A stretch of 18,115 bases of DNA. Source: JBBDWR01 sp040902745. Lineage in GTDB: Bacteria; Actinomycetota; UBA4738; HRBIN12. Each line of letters starts with the position of its first letter. The stretch's first letter is position 1. Below the pieces are notes generated by a model. That model did not search any database. It was not told the DNA's origin and worked only from the letters and a program-made list of their open reading frames with translations. Shown piece by piece: positions 1 through 6,492 of the stretch. The translations under genes and the position numbers were made by a program. The stretch lies in contig JBBDWR010000017.1 of assembly GCA_040902745.1 (NCBI GenBank), forward strand, positions 1-18,115, read 5' to 3'.

Positions 1-205
1 ACTGGCCGCCCTTCTGGACGTAGCTCTTGATGAACTCCTCGGCGTTCTCCTCGAGCACGGAGTCGATCTCGTCGAGGATCTCGTCCATCTCACCCTTGAG
101 CTTCTCGCCCTTCTCGGAGGACTGCGTCTGGCCGGCGTCGGGGGTCTCGTCCCCGCCGCCACCACCTTTGCGCTGGGTCCGCTTCTGTTCCTGTTCCTGC
201 GGCAC
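1..205 (-). CDS. pup: Prokaryotic ubiquitin-like protein Pup (stop codon cut off by window edge)
   Basis: Pup is the small disordered protein tag that marks substrates for the actinobacterial proteasome. Read on the minus strand from a GTG at 205-203, the frame gives 68 codons. They start V(M)PQEQEQKR, followed by a run of five Gly, an acidic helical stretch (EMDEILDEIDSVLEENAEEF) and the C-terminus YVQKGGQ. The first base of the stop codon is position 1. Known Pups are about 60-70 aa, begin MAQEQ-like and end GGE or GGQ; the Gln form must be deamidated by Dop before ligation. I chose the GTG because AAGGAG lies 6 nt upstream and the N-terminus then matches known Pups. An in-frame ATG at 235-233 would add ten atypical residues. 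The gene follows dop after 47 nt. The proteasome subunit genes are expected beyond the left edge. Confidence 0.95.
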   Translation of the reverse strand, partial: MPQEQEQKRTQRKGGGGGDETPDAGQTQSSEKGEKLKGEMDEILDEIDSVLEENAEEFIKSYVQKGGQ

Positions 206-232
206 GATCGTCTCCTTTGCGGGGGCAGCGGT

Positions 233-241
233 CATCCTACC
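233..241 (-). promoter_or_regulatory. Candidate -10 element upstream of pup
   Basis: The minus strand reads GGTAGGATG here, containing TAGGAT, a plausible -10 hexamer. It ends 27 nt before the pup GTG. The same nine bases occur upstream of mpa at 3535-3543, 24 nt before that start codon. No good -35 hexamer is visible at the expected distance, so this is a weak, inferred promoter. It would allow pup to be transcribed separately from dop. Confidence 0.3.
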
Positions 242-252
242 GCGGGGTTGCG

Positions 253-1740
253 CTAGGTCTGGAGTTTCGCCACCAAGGTCGCGGCGTCGGGGGAATCGGC
301 AAGCAATCCTTCGACGTGCTCGCGCGTGCCTCGTAGCGGCTCGCGGGTCGGGACCCGCTGCAACGCGTCCTTGCCCGTGTCGAAGATCAGCGAGTCCCAC
401 GACGCCGCCGCGATCGCGTCTTGGTACTTCGAGATGCACCGGCCGCGGAAGAACGCGCGTGTGTCTTCCGGCGGTTCCATCACCGCCGTGTCGATCTCGG
501 CGTCCGTCGCGATCCGCGCCACCTTGCCGGTGGCCGCCAGGCGGTTGTACAGCCCCTTGTCCTGGCGCACGTCGTGGTACTGCAGGTCGATCAGCCGAAG
601 CTTGGGATTGGACCACTCGAGGCCGTCGCGTTCCCGGTAGCCCTCGATCACACGATGTTTCGCGACCCAGTCCAGTTCGCGATGCAGTTCGAGCGGATCG
701 TCCTCCAGTCGCGTGAGGACGTCCTCCCAGCGCTCCAGGATCTCAGCGTTCGCCGGGGTGTCGTCCGCCTGAGCCACGTACTTCGCGGCGTGCTGGAAGT
801 ACTCCCACTGCAACTGCACGGCCGTCAGCTCCCGCCCGTCCTGCAGGGTCAGCACGGGTGCGCGACAGCTGAGGTCCCGAGAGACCCGGTGCAGTGCTTG
901 GACGGGGTTGACCACCGACAGGTCGGGCAAGAACTCGTCCTCGATCATCTTGAGCACGATCGAGGTGGTTCCTACTTTGAGGTAGGTCGCCACCTCGCAC
1001 ATGTTGGCGTCGCCGATGATCACGTGCAGGCGCCGGTATCGGTCGGGGTCCGCGTGGGGTTCGTCGCGGGTGTTGATGATCGGACGCTTGAGGGTGGTCT
1101 CGAGACCGACCTCGGTCTCGAAGAAGTCCGCGCGCTGAGTCACCTGATAGCGAACATCGTCGGAATCGTCCCACTGCCCTTCGGAGCCGACCTTGCCCGC
1201 CCCTGTGAAGACCTGGCGCGAGACGAAGAACGGGGTGAGGTCGCGCACGATATTGCCGAAGGGGACGGCGCGGTCTACGAGGTAGTTCTCGTGTGTGCCG
1301 TAGGAGTTGCCTTTGCCGTCGGAGTTGTTCTTGTAGATCGCGATCCGCTGACCGGGCGGGAGCAGGTGCACCATCTCGTCGAGCGACCGTTCGAGGATCC
1401 GCTCCCCCGCCTTGTCGTGGATCACCAGCGCTCGCGCATCCGCGCATTCCGGGGTGGAGTACTCCGGGTGGGCGTGGTCGACGTAATACCGCGCTCCGTT
1501 GGGAAGGATCACGTTCGCCAACCCGAGATCCTCCTCGACCGGCTCCCGCATCTGCACCGGCTCGTACCCGCGAGCGTCTCGCAGCGGAGATTCCTGCTCG
1601 TAGTCCCAGCGGATCCGGCGCAAAGCGCCCGCGTACCCCGATATCAGCATCGAGCTCGACAGCACGGGGTTGAAGTCGGGCTGCCCGACCGCGGAGATGC
1701 CATATTCGGTCTCGGTGCCGACGACCTTGGGGATGGCCAT
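253..1740 (-). CDS. dop: Pup deamidase/depupylase Dop
   Basis: Dop converts the C-terminal Gln of Pup to Glu and also removes Pup from substrates. The 495-aa product has the glutamine-synthetase-like ligase fold shared with PafA. Visible signatures are GTETEYGIS (residues 8-16), WDYEQESPLRDARGYE (45-60), NGARYYVDHAHPEYS (81-95, with Asp88 at the position of the catalytic Asp), KNNSDGKGNSYGTHENY, TTLKRPIINTRDEPHADPDRYRRLH and ASWDS near the C-terminus. The segment around residues 50-75 matches the Dop-specific loop that PafA lacks, which together with the gene order separates Dop from PafA. Its length is close to the ~500 aa usual for the family. The ATG start lies 18 nt after the mpa stop with only a weak GGGGGC upstream, so coupling to mpa is likely. 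The neighbouring Pup ends in Gln, consistent with a need for Dop. Confidence 0.96.
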   Translation of the reverse strand: MAIPKVVGTETEYGISAVGQPDFNPVLSSSMLISGYAGALRRIRWDYEQESPLRDARGYEPVQMREPVEEDLGLANVILPNGARYYVDHAHPEYSTPECADARALVIHDKAGERILERSLDEMVHLLPPGQRIAIYKNNSDGKGNSYGTHENYLVDRAVPFGNIVRDLTPFFVSRQVFTGAGKVGSEGQWDDSDDVRYQVTQRADFFETEVGLETTLKRPIINTRDEPHADPDRYRRLHVIIGDANMCEVATYLKVGTTSIVLKMIEDEFLPDLSVVNPVQALHRVSRDLSCRAPVLTLQDGRELTAVQLQWEYFQHAAKYVAQADDTPANAEILERWEDVLTRLEDDPLELHRELDWVAKHRVIEGYRERDGLEWSNPKLRLIDLQYHDVRQDKGLYNRLAATGKVARIATDAEIDTAVMEPPEDTRAFFRGRCISKYQDAIAAASWDSLIFDTGKDALQRVPTREPLRGTREHVEGLLADSPDAATLVAKLQT

Positions 1741-1758
1741 GCGCGGGTGCGTGCCCCC

Positions 1759-3510
1759 CTAGAGGTACTGACCGGCGCTCACGCGCTCGACCTGGCGACC
1801 CTCGTCGCCGTCGCCCGACAGCAGGGTGCGGACGTAGACGATCCGCTCGCCCTTCTTGCCCGAGATGCGAGCCCAGTCGTCGGGGTTCGTCGTGTTCGGC
1901 AGGTCTTCGTTCTCCTTGAACTCGTCGCGGATCGCGTGGAACAGATCCTCGCCCTTGATGCCCTTCTCGCCCGTCGAAAGGAACCGCTTGATCGCGTCCT
2001 TCTTGGCGCGGCGCACGATGTTCTCGATCATCGCGCCGGAGTTGAAGTCCTTGAAGTACAGGATCTCCTTGTCCCCGCTGGCGTAGGTGACCTCGAGGAA
2101 GCGGTTCTCGTCGCTGGGCACGTACATCGTCTCGACCGTGCGTTCGATCATGCGGCGCGTGGCCGAGCCCACGTCTCCGTCGGAGCGGTCGATCTCCTCG
2201 GGGTGGATCGGGACCACCGGGTGCAGGTACTTGGACATGATGTGCGCGGCCTGCTGTTGGTCGGGACGCTCGATCTTGATCTTCACGTCGAGGCGCCCCG
2301 GTCGAAGGATCGCGGGGTCGATCAGGTCCTCGCGGTTGGACGCGCCGATCACGATCACGTTCTTGAGCGTCTCCACGCCGTCGAGCTCGCTGAGCAGCTG
2401 GGGAACGATCGTCGATTCGACGTCCGAGGAGATCCCCGTACCGCGGGTGCGGAAGATCGAGTCCATCTCGTCGAAGAACACGATGACCGGCAAACCTTCG
2501 GCGCTGCGCTCCTTGGCGCGCTGGAAGATCTCCCGGATCTGCCGCTCGGTCTCGCCGACGTACTTGTTGAGCAGCTCCGGGCCCTTCACGTTCAAGAAGT
2601 ACGAGCGGGCGTCCTCGCGTCCCGTGCGTTCGGCGACCTTCTCGGCCAACGACTTGGCGACCGCCTTGGCGATCAGCGTCTTGCCGCAGCCTGGAGGACC
2701 ATAGAGGAGCACGCCCTTCGGCGGCTCGAGCTCGTGCTCGTGGAAGAGCTCGGCGTAGAGGAACGGCAGCTCCACGGCATCGCGGATCGAGTCGATCTGT
2801 CCTTCGAGGCCGCCGATGTCATCGTAGCTGACGTCGGGGATCTCCTCGAGCACCAGTTCCTCGACTTCCTCCTTGGGGAGCCGTTCGAGCACGACGCCCG
2901 AGCGGACGTCGAGCAACAGCGGGTCGCCAGCTCGGATGTGCTCTCCGCGCACCGCAGACGACAGGATCGCGACGAGTTCCTCTTCGCCCCGTCCGACGAC
3001 GACCACGCGGTCCTCGTCGAGGCGGTCTTTGACCTTGAACACCTCACCCTGACGGTCGGGTTCGAGTACCTCGACCACGTTGAGCGCTTCGTTCAAGATG
3101 ACCTCGGTGCCCTTGACGAGCTTTTTCGCGTCGACCTCGGGGGCAACGCTCACCCGCATCTTGCGGCCGGCGGTGAACACGTCGATCGAACCGTCGTCGT
3201 CCTCGTTGGTCCGCAGGAACACGCCGAAGGTCGCAGGCGGCTGGGAGAGTTTCTCGACCTCTTCGCGCAGCGCCTCGATCTTCTCCTTCTCGGCGCGCAG
3301 CGTCGTCGCGAGCTTCTCGTTCTGGCCCATCGCGCGGGCGAGGTCGCCCTTGGTCTCGAGCAGCTTCTCTTCCAGGATCTTTACCTGGCGCGGCGCATTC
3401 GTCAGGCGCCGGCGCAGCAACGCGATCTCGTCCTCGAGGAACGTGACCTGCGTCTGCAGCTCGTGGACCTGCTTTTCGTAGAGTGCCTGTTGTTCCGGAT
3501 CGAGTGGCAT
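1759..3510 (-). CDS. mpa: Proteasome-associated AAA ATPase Mpa/ARC
   Basis: This is the hexameric ATPase that binds pupylated proteins, unfolds them and feeds them into the 20S core. The 583-aa product shows, in order, an N-terminal coiled coil (about residues 6-90) that captures Pup, the OB-fold interdomain (about 95-215), Walker A GPPGCGKT (271-278), pore loop KYVG (316-319), Walker B VIVFFDE (342-348), the AAA arginine region ILRPGRLD (401-408) and the C-terminal GQYL (580-583). The GQYL tail with its penultimate Tyr is the motif that docks into the proteasome alpha ring. The length fits Mpa (609 aa in M. tuberculosis) and ARC (~590 aa). The ATG at 3510 is chosen because GGAGGA lies 7 nt upstream and the coiled coil begins just after; the frame is open further upstream, but that extension is low-complexity and lies past the ribosome-binding site. 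It is followed by dop after 18 nt. Confidence 0.96.
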   Translation of the reverse strand: MPLDPEQQALYEKQVHELQTQVTFLEDEIALLRRRLTNAPRQVKILEEKLLETKGDLARAMGQNEKLATTLRAEKEKIEALREEVEKLSQPPATFGVFLRTNEDDDGSIDVFTAGRKMRVSVAPEVDAKKLVKGTEVILNEALNVVEVLEPDRQGEVFKVKDRLDEDRVVVVGRGEEELVAILSSAVRGEHIRAGDPLLLDVRSGVVLERLPKEEVEELVLEEIPDVSYDDIGGLEGQIDSIRDAVELPFLYAELFHEHELEPPKGVLLYGPPGCGKTLIAKAVAKSLAEKVAERTGREDARSYFLNVKGPELLNKYVGETERQIREIFQRAKERSAEGLPVIVFFDEMDSIFRTRGTGISSDVESTIVPQLLSELDGVETLKNVIVIGASNREDLIDPAILRPGRLDVKIKIERPDQQQAAHIMSKYLHPVVPIHPEEIDRSDGDVGSATRRMIERTVETMYVPSDENRFLEVTYASGDKEILYFKDFNSGAMIENIVRRAKKDAIKRFLSTGEKGIKGEDLFHAIRDEFKENEDLPNTTNPDDWARISGKKGERIVYVRTLLSGDGDEGRQVERVSAGQYL

Positions 3511-3534
3511 CGCTCGTTCCTCCCGCCAGGCGGC

Positions 3535-3543
3535 CATCCTACC
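3535..3543 (-). promoter_or_regulatory. Candidate -10 element upstream of mpa
   Basis: The minus strand reads GGTAGGATG, identical to the element before pup at 233-241. TAGGAT would act as the -10 hexamer and give a short leader of about 20 nt that still holds the GGAGGA ribosome-binding site. No convincing -35 is seen. The identical nonamer at nearly equal distance from two genes of one pathway is the only support. Confidence 0.3.
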
Positions 3544-3647
3544 CCAGGGTTCCCACAGCTCCCGGGGTCTGGAAGCACGCTCGTTGCACTGACTGATACG
3601 TCCTCGGCATGCGAGCGGTTGGCACTGAGCGCGAACGAGATGATGGG

Positions 3648-3664
3648 CGGCCGATAGGCGGCCG
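3648..3664 (-). terminator. Weak hairpin after trmI
   Basis: Two copies of the self-complementary CGGCCG (3648-3653 and 3659-3664) flank a 5-nt loop and can form a 6-bp GC stem 17 nt past the trmI stop. There is no T-run after it on the minus strand, so this is at best a Rho-independent-like or RNA-stabilising hairpin. The rest of the 170-nt gap between trmI and mpa holds the mpa promoter region and nothing else I recognise. Confidence 0.25.
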
Positions 3665-3680
3665 GGGGCGGGTGATTTCT

Positions 3681-4460
3681 TCACCCCAGCTTGCGGGCCA
3701 CGGTAAGGAAGCCCGTATGGGCCACCATCCGGTGGTCCGGCCGAACGCTCCGCTCGGTCACGTGCCAGGTGCGAAGGAGGACCTCCAGCGTCTCCTGATG
3801 CACGAGACTCGCCCCTTCGAGCGCGAGAACGACCTGCTGCACCTGAAGCACCGTGGGCAGGTAGGCGCAGACGATCGCGCCGGCATCCAGCGAAGGAGAC
3901 AGCTCGCCCAGGAGCTCCCAGGGGTTGGGAAGGTCGAGCACGCACCGGTCGAAGCGCTCCCCGGTCGTCGCGATCTCGCGGACGTCGCCCACCCGCAGCT
4001 CCAGGGACGTCGGGATCTTGCCGTGGAAAGCCTCGATGTTCGCGACCGCCTGCGTCCGATGCTCCTCGCGTTCCTCGTAGCTGACGACGCGGCCCTCGGC
4101 GCCGACCGCCCTGCACAGGGCGAGGCTGAGCGCTCCCGATCCAGTCCCGGCCTCGAGTACGCGGCAGCCCGGAGCCACGTCGGCCCACACGAGGATCTGT
4201 CCGAGATCCTTCGGGTAGACGACCTGCGCCCCCCGCGGCATCTTCAACACGAAGTCCGCCAGCCGGGGACGAAAGCACCGCAACACCATGCCGCCCTCCG
4301 CGCGCACCTGGACACCCTGCTCTTGGCCGAGGATGTCGTCGTGGGCGAGGGTGCCGCCGTGGGTGTGGAAGGTTCCGCCCGTCTGGAGCTTCAGGAGGTA
4401 GTGGCGTTCCTTGTTGTCGATCAACAAGATCCGCTCACCGGACTCGAACGGCGCGCTCAC
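3681..4460 (-). CDS. trmI: tRNA (adenine-58-N1)-methyltransferase TrmI
   Basis: This SAM-dependent enzyme makes m1A58 in the tRNA T-loop. The 259-aa product has the family's N-terminal beta domain (about residues 1-75, with GGTFHTHGG and RPRLADFVLKMPRGAQVVYPKD), then a Rossmann methyltransferase domain with motif I VLEAGTGSG (101-109) and motif IV VLDLPNPWE (174-182). Length and motifs match Rv2118c-type TrmI, which is also found close to mpa in mycobacteria. The start is GTG at 4460-4458 and forms a GTGA 4-nt overlap with the stop of the upstream thiolation gene, so translation is probably coupled. A purine-rich GGGGGCGGG lies just upstream. The partner modification s2U54 would be made by the two genes upstream in the operon. 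Confidence 0.93.
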   Translation of the reverse strand: MSAPFESGERILLIDNKERHYLLKLQTGGTFHTHGGTLAHDDILGQEQGVQVRAEGGMVLRCFRPRLADFVLKMPRGAQVVYPKDLGQILVWADVAPGCRVLEAGTGSGALSLALCRAVGAEGRVVSYEEREEHRTQAVANIEAFHGKIPTSLELRVGDVREIATTGERFDRCVLDLPNPWELLGELSPSLDAGAIVCAYLPTVLQVQQVVLALEGASLVHQETLEVLLRTWHVTERSVRPDHRMVAHTGFLTVARKLG

Positions 4461-5476
4461 GGACCCGCCCCCGCGCGCTCACCGTAGAACTCTGCGGGCA
4501 AGACCTCGTCGGACAACTCGGCCGCGAGCGCCTGTTCGTCGTCGGGAGCGTCCCGCTCAGGAAGCCGAAGACGCAGGATCTGCGCCCTCGCACGGCAGAA
4601 CGCGCAGAACCGTCCGGTCGTCAGCTGCCCGCACGACGAACACGCCACGAGATCTGGGTCTTCCTCGGCTCGGAACAGCGGGGCTGCCCGGTCGAGGAAC
4701 CCGAGGAAGAACTGCGACTTGGTGCCGGGAGCGTTGCGCTCGATCGCGTTCATCGCGTCCTTGTGCTTCAGCTGGGTATTCCCGGCGACCAAAGGACACT
4801 CTTCGACGACGTAGTCGATGCCTTGCAAGAACGCGTACGCGGCGGTCTCGTGTTCCGAGAGCCGGTGCAACGGCTTGATCCTGCGCACCATCGATCGGCC
4901 GCCGTTCGCGGGGCGCGCGGGCAGCGCGGGATGCTGCCGGCCGATGAACTCCGTCTGCCACCGCAAGGTGTTACCCAGAAGCGTGGCCGCCTCGTCGTCC
5001 AGGTTATGACCGGTCGCGACGACGTCGAATCCGCGCTCGGCGGCAGCGCGGTTGAACACGTACCGCTTGGAGAGGCCGCAGACGGCGCAGGTCGATCGCG
5101 AGCCCTTGCTCCCAGCGGTCGGGATGTCGAACCCGAAGGTCTGCTCGAGATCCACCTCCACCAGTTCAACGCTTCGAGTGTCGGCGAACGACCGGACGAT
5201 CTCTCCCGACCGGTCGGAGTACTCCCCGATCCCGAGCCCAAGGTACAGACCGACGGCGTCGTAACCCATCCCGAGGAGCACGTCCCACAGGGCCAGGGAG
5301 TCCTTGCCTCCCGAGACCGCGACGAGGACCCTATCCCCCGGTTCCAGCATCCGGAACCGGCTGATCGCCTTATCGACCTGGCCGCGCACGTAGTTACCGA
5401 AGCAGTCCGAACAGAAGGCCGCGTTGTTCCGGCGGACCTCCACCACGGCCGGACCGGTGCAGCTGCGGCACTTCAT
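4457..5476 (-). CDS. ttuA: TtuA/NcsA-type tRNA 2-thiouridine synthetase (PP-loop)
   Basis: Members of this family adenylate a tRNA uridine and replace O2 with sulfur taken from a thiocarboxylated ubiquitin-like carrier. The 339-aa product shows an N-terminal zinc site (CRSC 3-6, CSDC 22-25), the PP-loop SGGKDS (55-60), Cys130 and Cys133 in CAVCG, HNLDDEA (157-163), Cys227 in EECPLV, and a C-terminal zinc site (CSSC 279-282, CAFC 291-294). Cys130/133/227 correspond to the [4Fe-4S] ligands of TtuA (C130, C133 and C222 in Thermus). The ATG at 5476-5474 overlaps the TGA of the carrier gene as ATGA, with GGAGGT 5 nt upstream. A TTG two codons earlier is in frame but sits inside that ribosome-binding region. 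The target is inferred to be U54 because of the TrmI neighbour; U34, the target of archaeal NcsA, cannot be excluded. Confidence 0.85.
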   Translation of the reverse strand: MKCRSCTGPAVVEVRRNNAAFCSDCFGNYVRGQVDKAISRFRMLEPGDRVLVAVSGGKDSLALWDVLLGMGYDAVGLYLGLGIGEYSDRSGEIVRSFADTRSVELVEVDLEQTFGFDIPTAGSKGSRSTCAVCGLSKRYVFNRAAAERGFDVVATGHNLDDEAATLLGNTLRWQTEFIGRQHPALPARPANGGRSMVRRIKPLHRLSEHETAAYAFLQGIDYVVEECPLVAGNTQLKHKDAMNAIERNAPGTKSQFFLGFLDRAAPLFRAEEDPDLVACSSCGQLTTGRFCAFCRARAQILRLRLPERDAPDDEQALAAELSDEVLPAEFYGERAGAGP

Positions 5477-5673
5477 CGGCAACCTCCGGAGATCACGGGG
5501 CGGATCTCGAGTTCGTCGGTGGGCTCGAGACGCTCCTCGCGGGTCAGCAGCTCTCCTGCGCGGATCACCAGCACCGTCTCGGGATCGAGGTCGAGCTCGG
5601 CCAGGACCTCGCGCACGCGCCGGCCCCCGGCCAGCTCGACCTCACGATCGGGGTTGCGGAGCCGGACCCTCAT
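5473..5673 (-). CDS. ThiS/MoaD-like (TtuB-type) sulfur carrier with two residues past Gly-Gly
   Basis: This is a small beta-grasp protein of 66 aa. It shows the ThiS pattern: an N-terminal strand pair (MRVRLRNPDREVEL), a helix (REVLAELDLDPETVL), VIRAGELLTREERLEPTDELEI and a C-terminus RPVISGGCR. In active carriers the C-terminus is exactly Gly-Gly, which is adenylated and thiocarboxylated. Here GG is at 63-64 and is followed by Cys65-Arg66, so trimming would be needed unless the tail is tolerated. The GGA GGT codons of the Gly pair also form the Shine-Dalgarno sequence of the thiolase gene just downstream. The ATG at 5673 is preceded by GAGCGGAG, and the gene overlaps the end of the M50 protease gene by 32 nt. 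Adjacency to a TtuA-type enzyme points to tRNA thiolation. A separate role in thiamine or molybdopterin synthesis is less likely, since no such genes are nearby. Confidence 0.82.
   Translation of the reverse strand: MRVRLRNPDREVELAGGRRVREVLAELDLDPETVLVIRAGELLTREERLEPTDELEIRPVISGGCR
5482..5487 (-). promoter_or_regulatory. Shine-Dalgarno of ttuA embedded in the Gly-Gly codons of the carrier gene
   Basis: The minus strand reads GGAGGT-TGCCG-ATGA. GGAGGT is a near-perfect anti-SD match 5 nt before the ttuA ATG, and it is also the GGA GGT codon pair for Gly63-Gly64 of the carrier. The ATG then overlaps the carrier's TGA. This both decides the ttuA start and predicts translational coupling. Confidence 0.7.
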
Positions 5674-6436
5674 CTCCGCTCAAGGCTAGCGCACCCGGCC
5701 GCCCCGACCCGCGCCGGCCGGTCTCGACCGTGGGCACGGCGTGTCGCGAACGAGCGGCGAGCAAGGCCAGGAACACACCGACGAGCACGTACCAGAGCCC
5801 GACGAGGTTGCCGAAGATCCCCATGCCGACACCCGAGAGCGCCAGCACGATTCCCAGCCCTTTCCCGATGCCCGAGGCGATGCTCGTGGCCCGATCCCGG
5901 TCCCCCGTTCGCCGCCAGATCACGGCCCGGAGCAGCCTTCCACCGTCGAGGGGAAGGCCCGGGATCAGATTGAAGACCGCCACCCCGAGGTTGACGAGTG
6001 CGAGGGTGAACAGCACCCCTGCGATCTGATCCCACACCAGCGCATCGGCCCCGGCGGCCAGCACGCCGAAGATCGCCCCCAAGGCGATCGACGTCAGCGG
6101 ACCGACGAGCGCGACGGCGAACTCTTGCCCCGGGTGCGGAACCTCGCCCCGGATCTCGGCGACCCCACCGAACAGGAACAACGTGATCCCCCGGACCCGG
6201 ATCCCGAAGCGTCTCGCAACGATCGAGTGCGACACCTCGTGCACGACCAAACAGGCGAAGAACGCCACTGCGGTCACCGCTCCCATCGCGACGCGCGCCG
6301 TCGTCGACGTGCCCGGGACCAGCGTTCGGTACTCGGACGCGGTCAACAGCGCGACCGCAACGAGCACCGGGAACCACGAGGGATGCAGCCAGAGCTGCAA
6401 CCCGAGGAGCCGCCCGACCGGGATCCGTCCTCGCAC
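5642..6436 (-). CDS. Site-2 protease, M50 family membrane metalloprotease
   Basis: Proteases of this family cut transmembrane segments of regulators such as anti-sigma factors. The 264-aa product has several hydrophobic segments (about residues 20-32, 50-68, 107-130, 138-158 and 193-228). The zinc motif HEVSH is at 66-70 within the second segment, and the NLIPGLPLDGG motif at 156-166 supplies the third ligand, Asp164. Other family marks are FGIRVRGITLFLFGGVAEI and VGPLTSI. It has the short SpoIVFB/Rip-like architecture without PDZ or CBS domains and with a charged, probably cytoplasmic tail. The start is GTG at 6436; there is no clear Shine-Dalgarno sequence, so a leaderless or coupled start is possible. 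It lies 56 nt after an HtrA-like lipoprotein protease. HtrA-type and site-2 proteases often act in sequence on envelope-stress substrates, but a joint pathway here is only inferred from position. Confidence 0.9.
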   Translation of the reverse strand: MRGRIPVGRLLGLQLWLHPSWFPVLVAVALLTASEYRTLVPGTSTTARVAMGAVTAVAFFACLVVHEVSHSIVARRFGIRVRGITLFLFGGVAEIRGEVPHPGQEFAVALVGPLTSIALGAIFGVLAAGADALVWDQIAGVLFTLALVNLGVAVFNLIPGLPLDGGRLLRAVIWRRTGDRDRATSIASGIGKGLGIVLALSGVGMGIFGNLVGLWYVLVGVFLALLAARSRHAVPTVETGRRGSGRPGALALSGDEGPAPQPRS

Positions 6437-6492
6437 GTCGCCAGCCTAGGCCGGTGACGTCCGACCGGGCTGCAGCGATCTCGCGATCCGGG

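Noticed and set aside
203..235. ATG at 235 as the pup start
   Set aside because: It adds ten atypical residues, overlaps the putative -10 box, and ignores AAGGAG placed 6 nt before the GTG that gives the canonical Pup N-terminus.
421..3657. A very long open frame on the + strand (over 1000 codons) opposite dop and mpa
   Set aside because: It is the complement of two well-supported genes in high-GC DNA, is rich in Asp/Val/Leu/Arg repeats typical of such shadows, and has no domain or ribosome-binding site.
5474..5482. TTG at 5482 as the thiolase start
   Set aside because: It lies directly against the GGAGGT ribosome-binding site; the ATG at 5476 has proper spacing and the usual ATGA overlap.
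5642..6436. The M50 protease as the enzyme that trims the sulfur-carrier tail
   Set aside because: It is an intramembrane HEVSH protease, not a JAMM-type enzyme, and overlap of the genes alone does not support that role.
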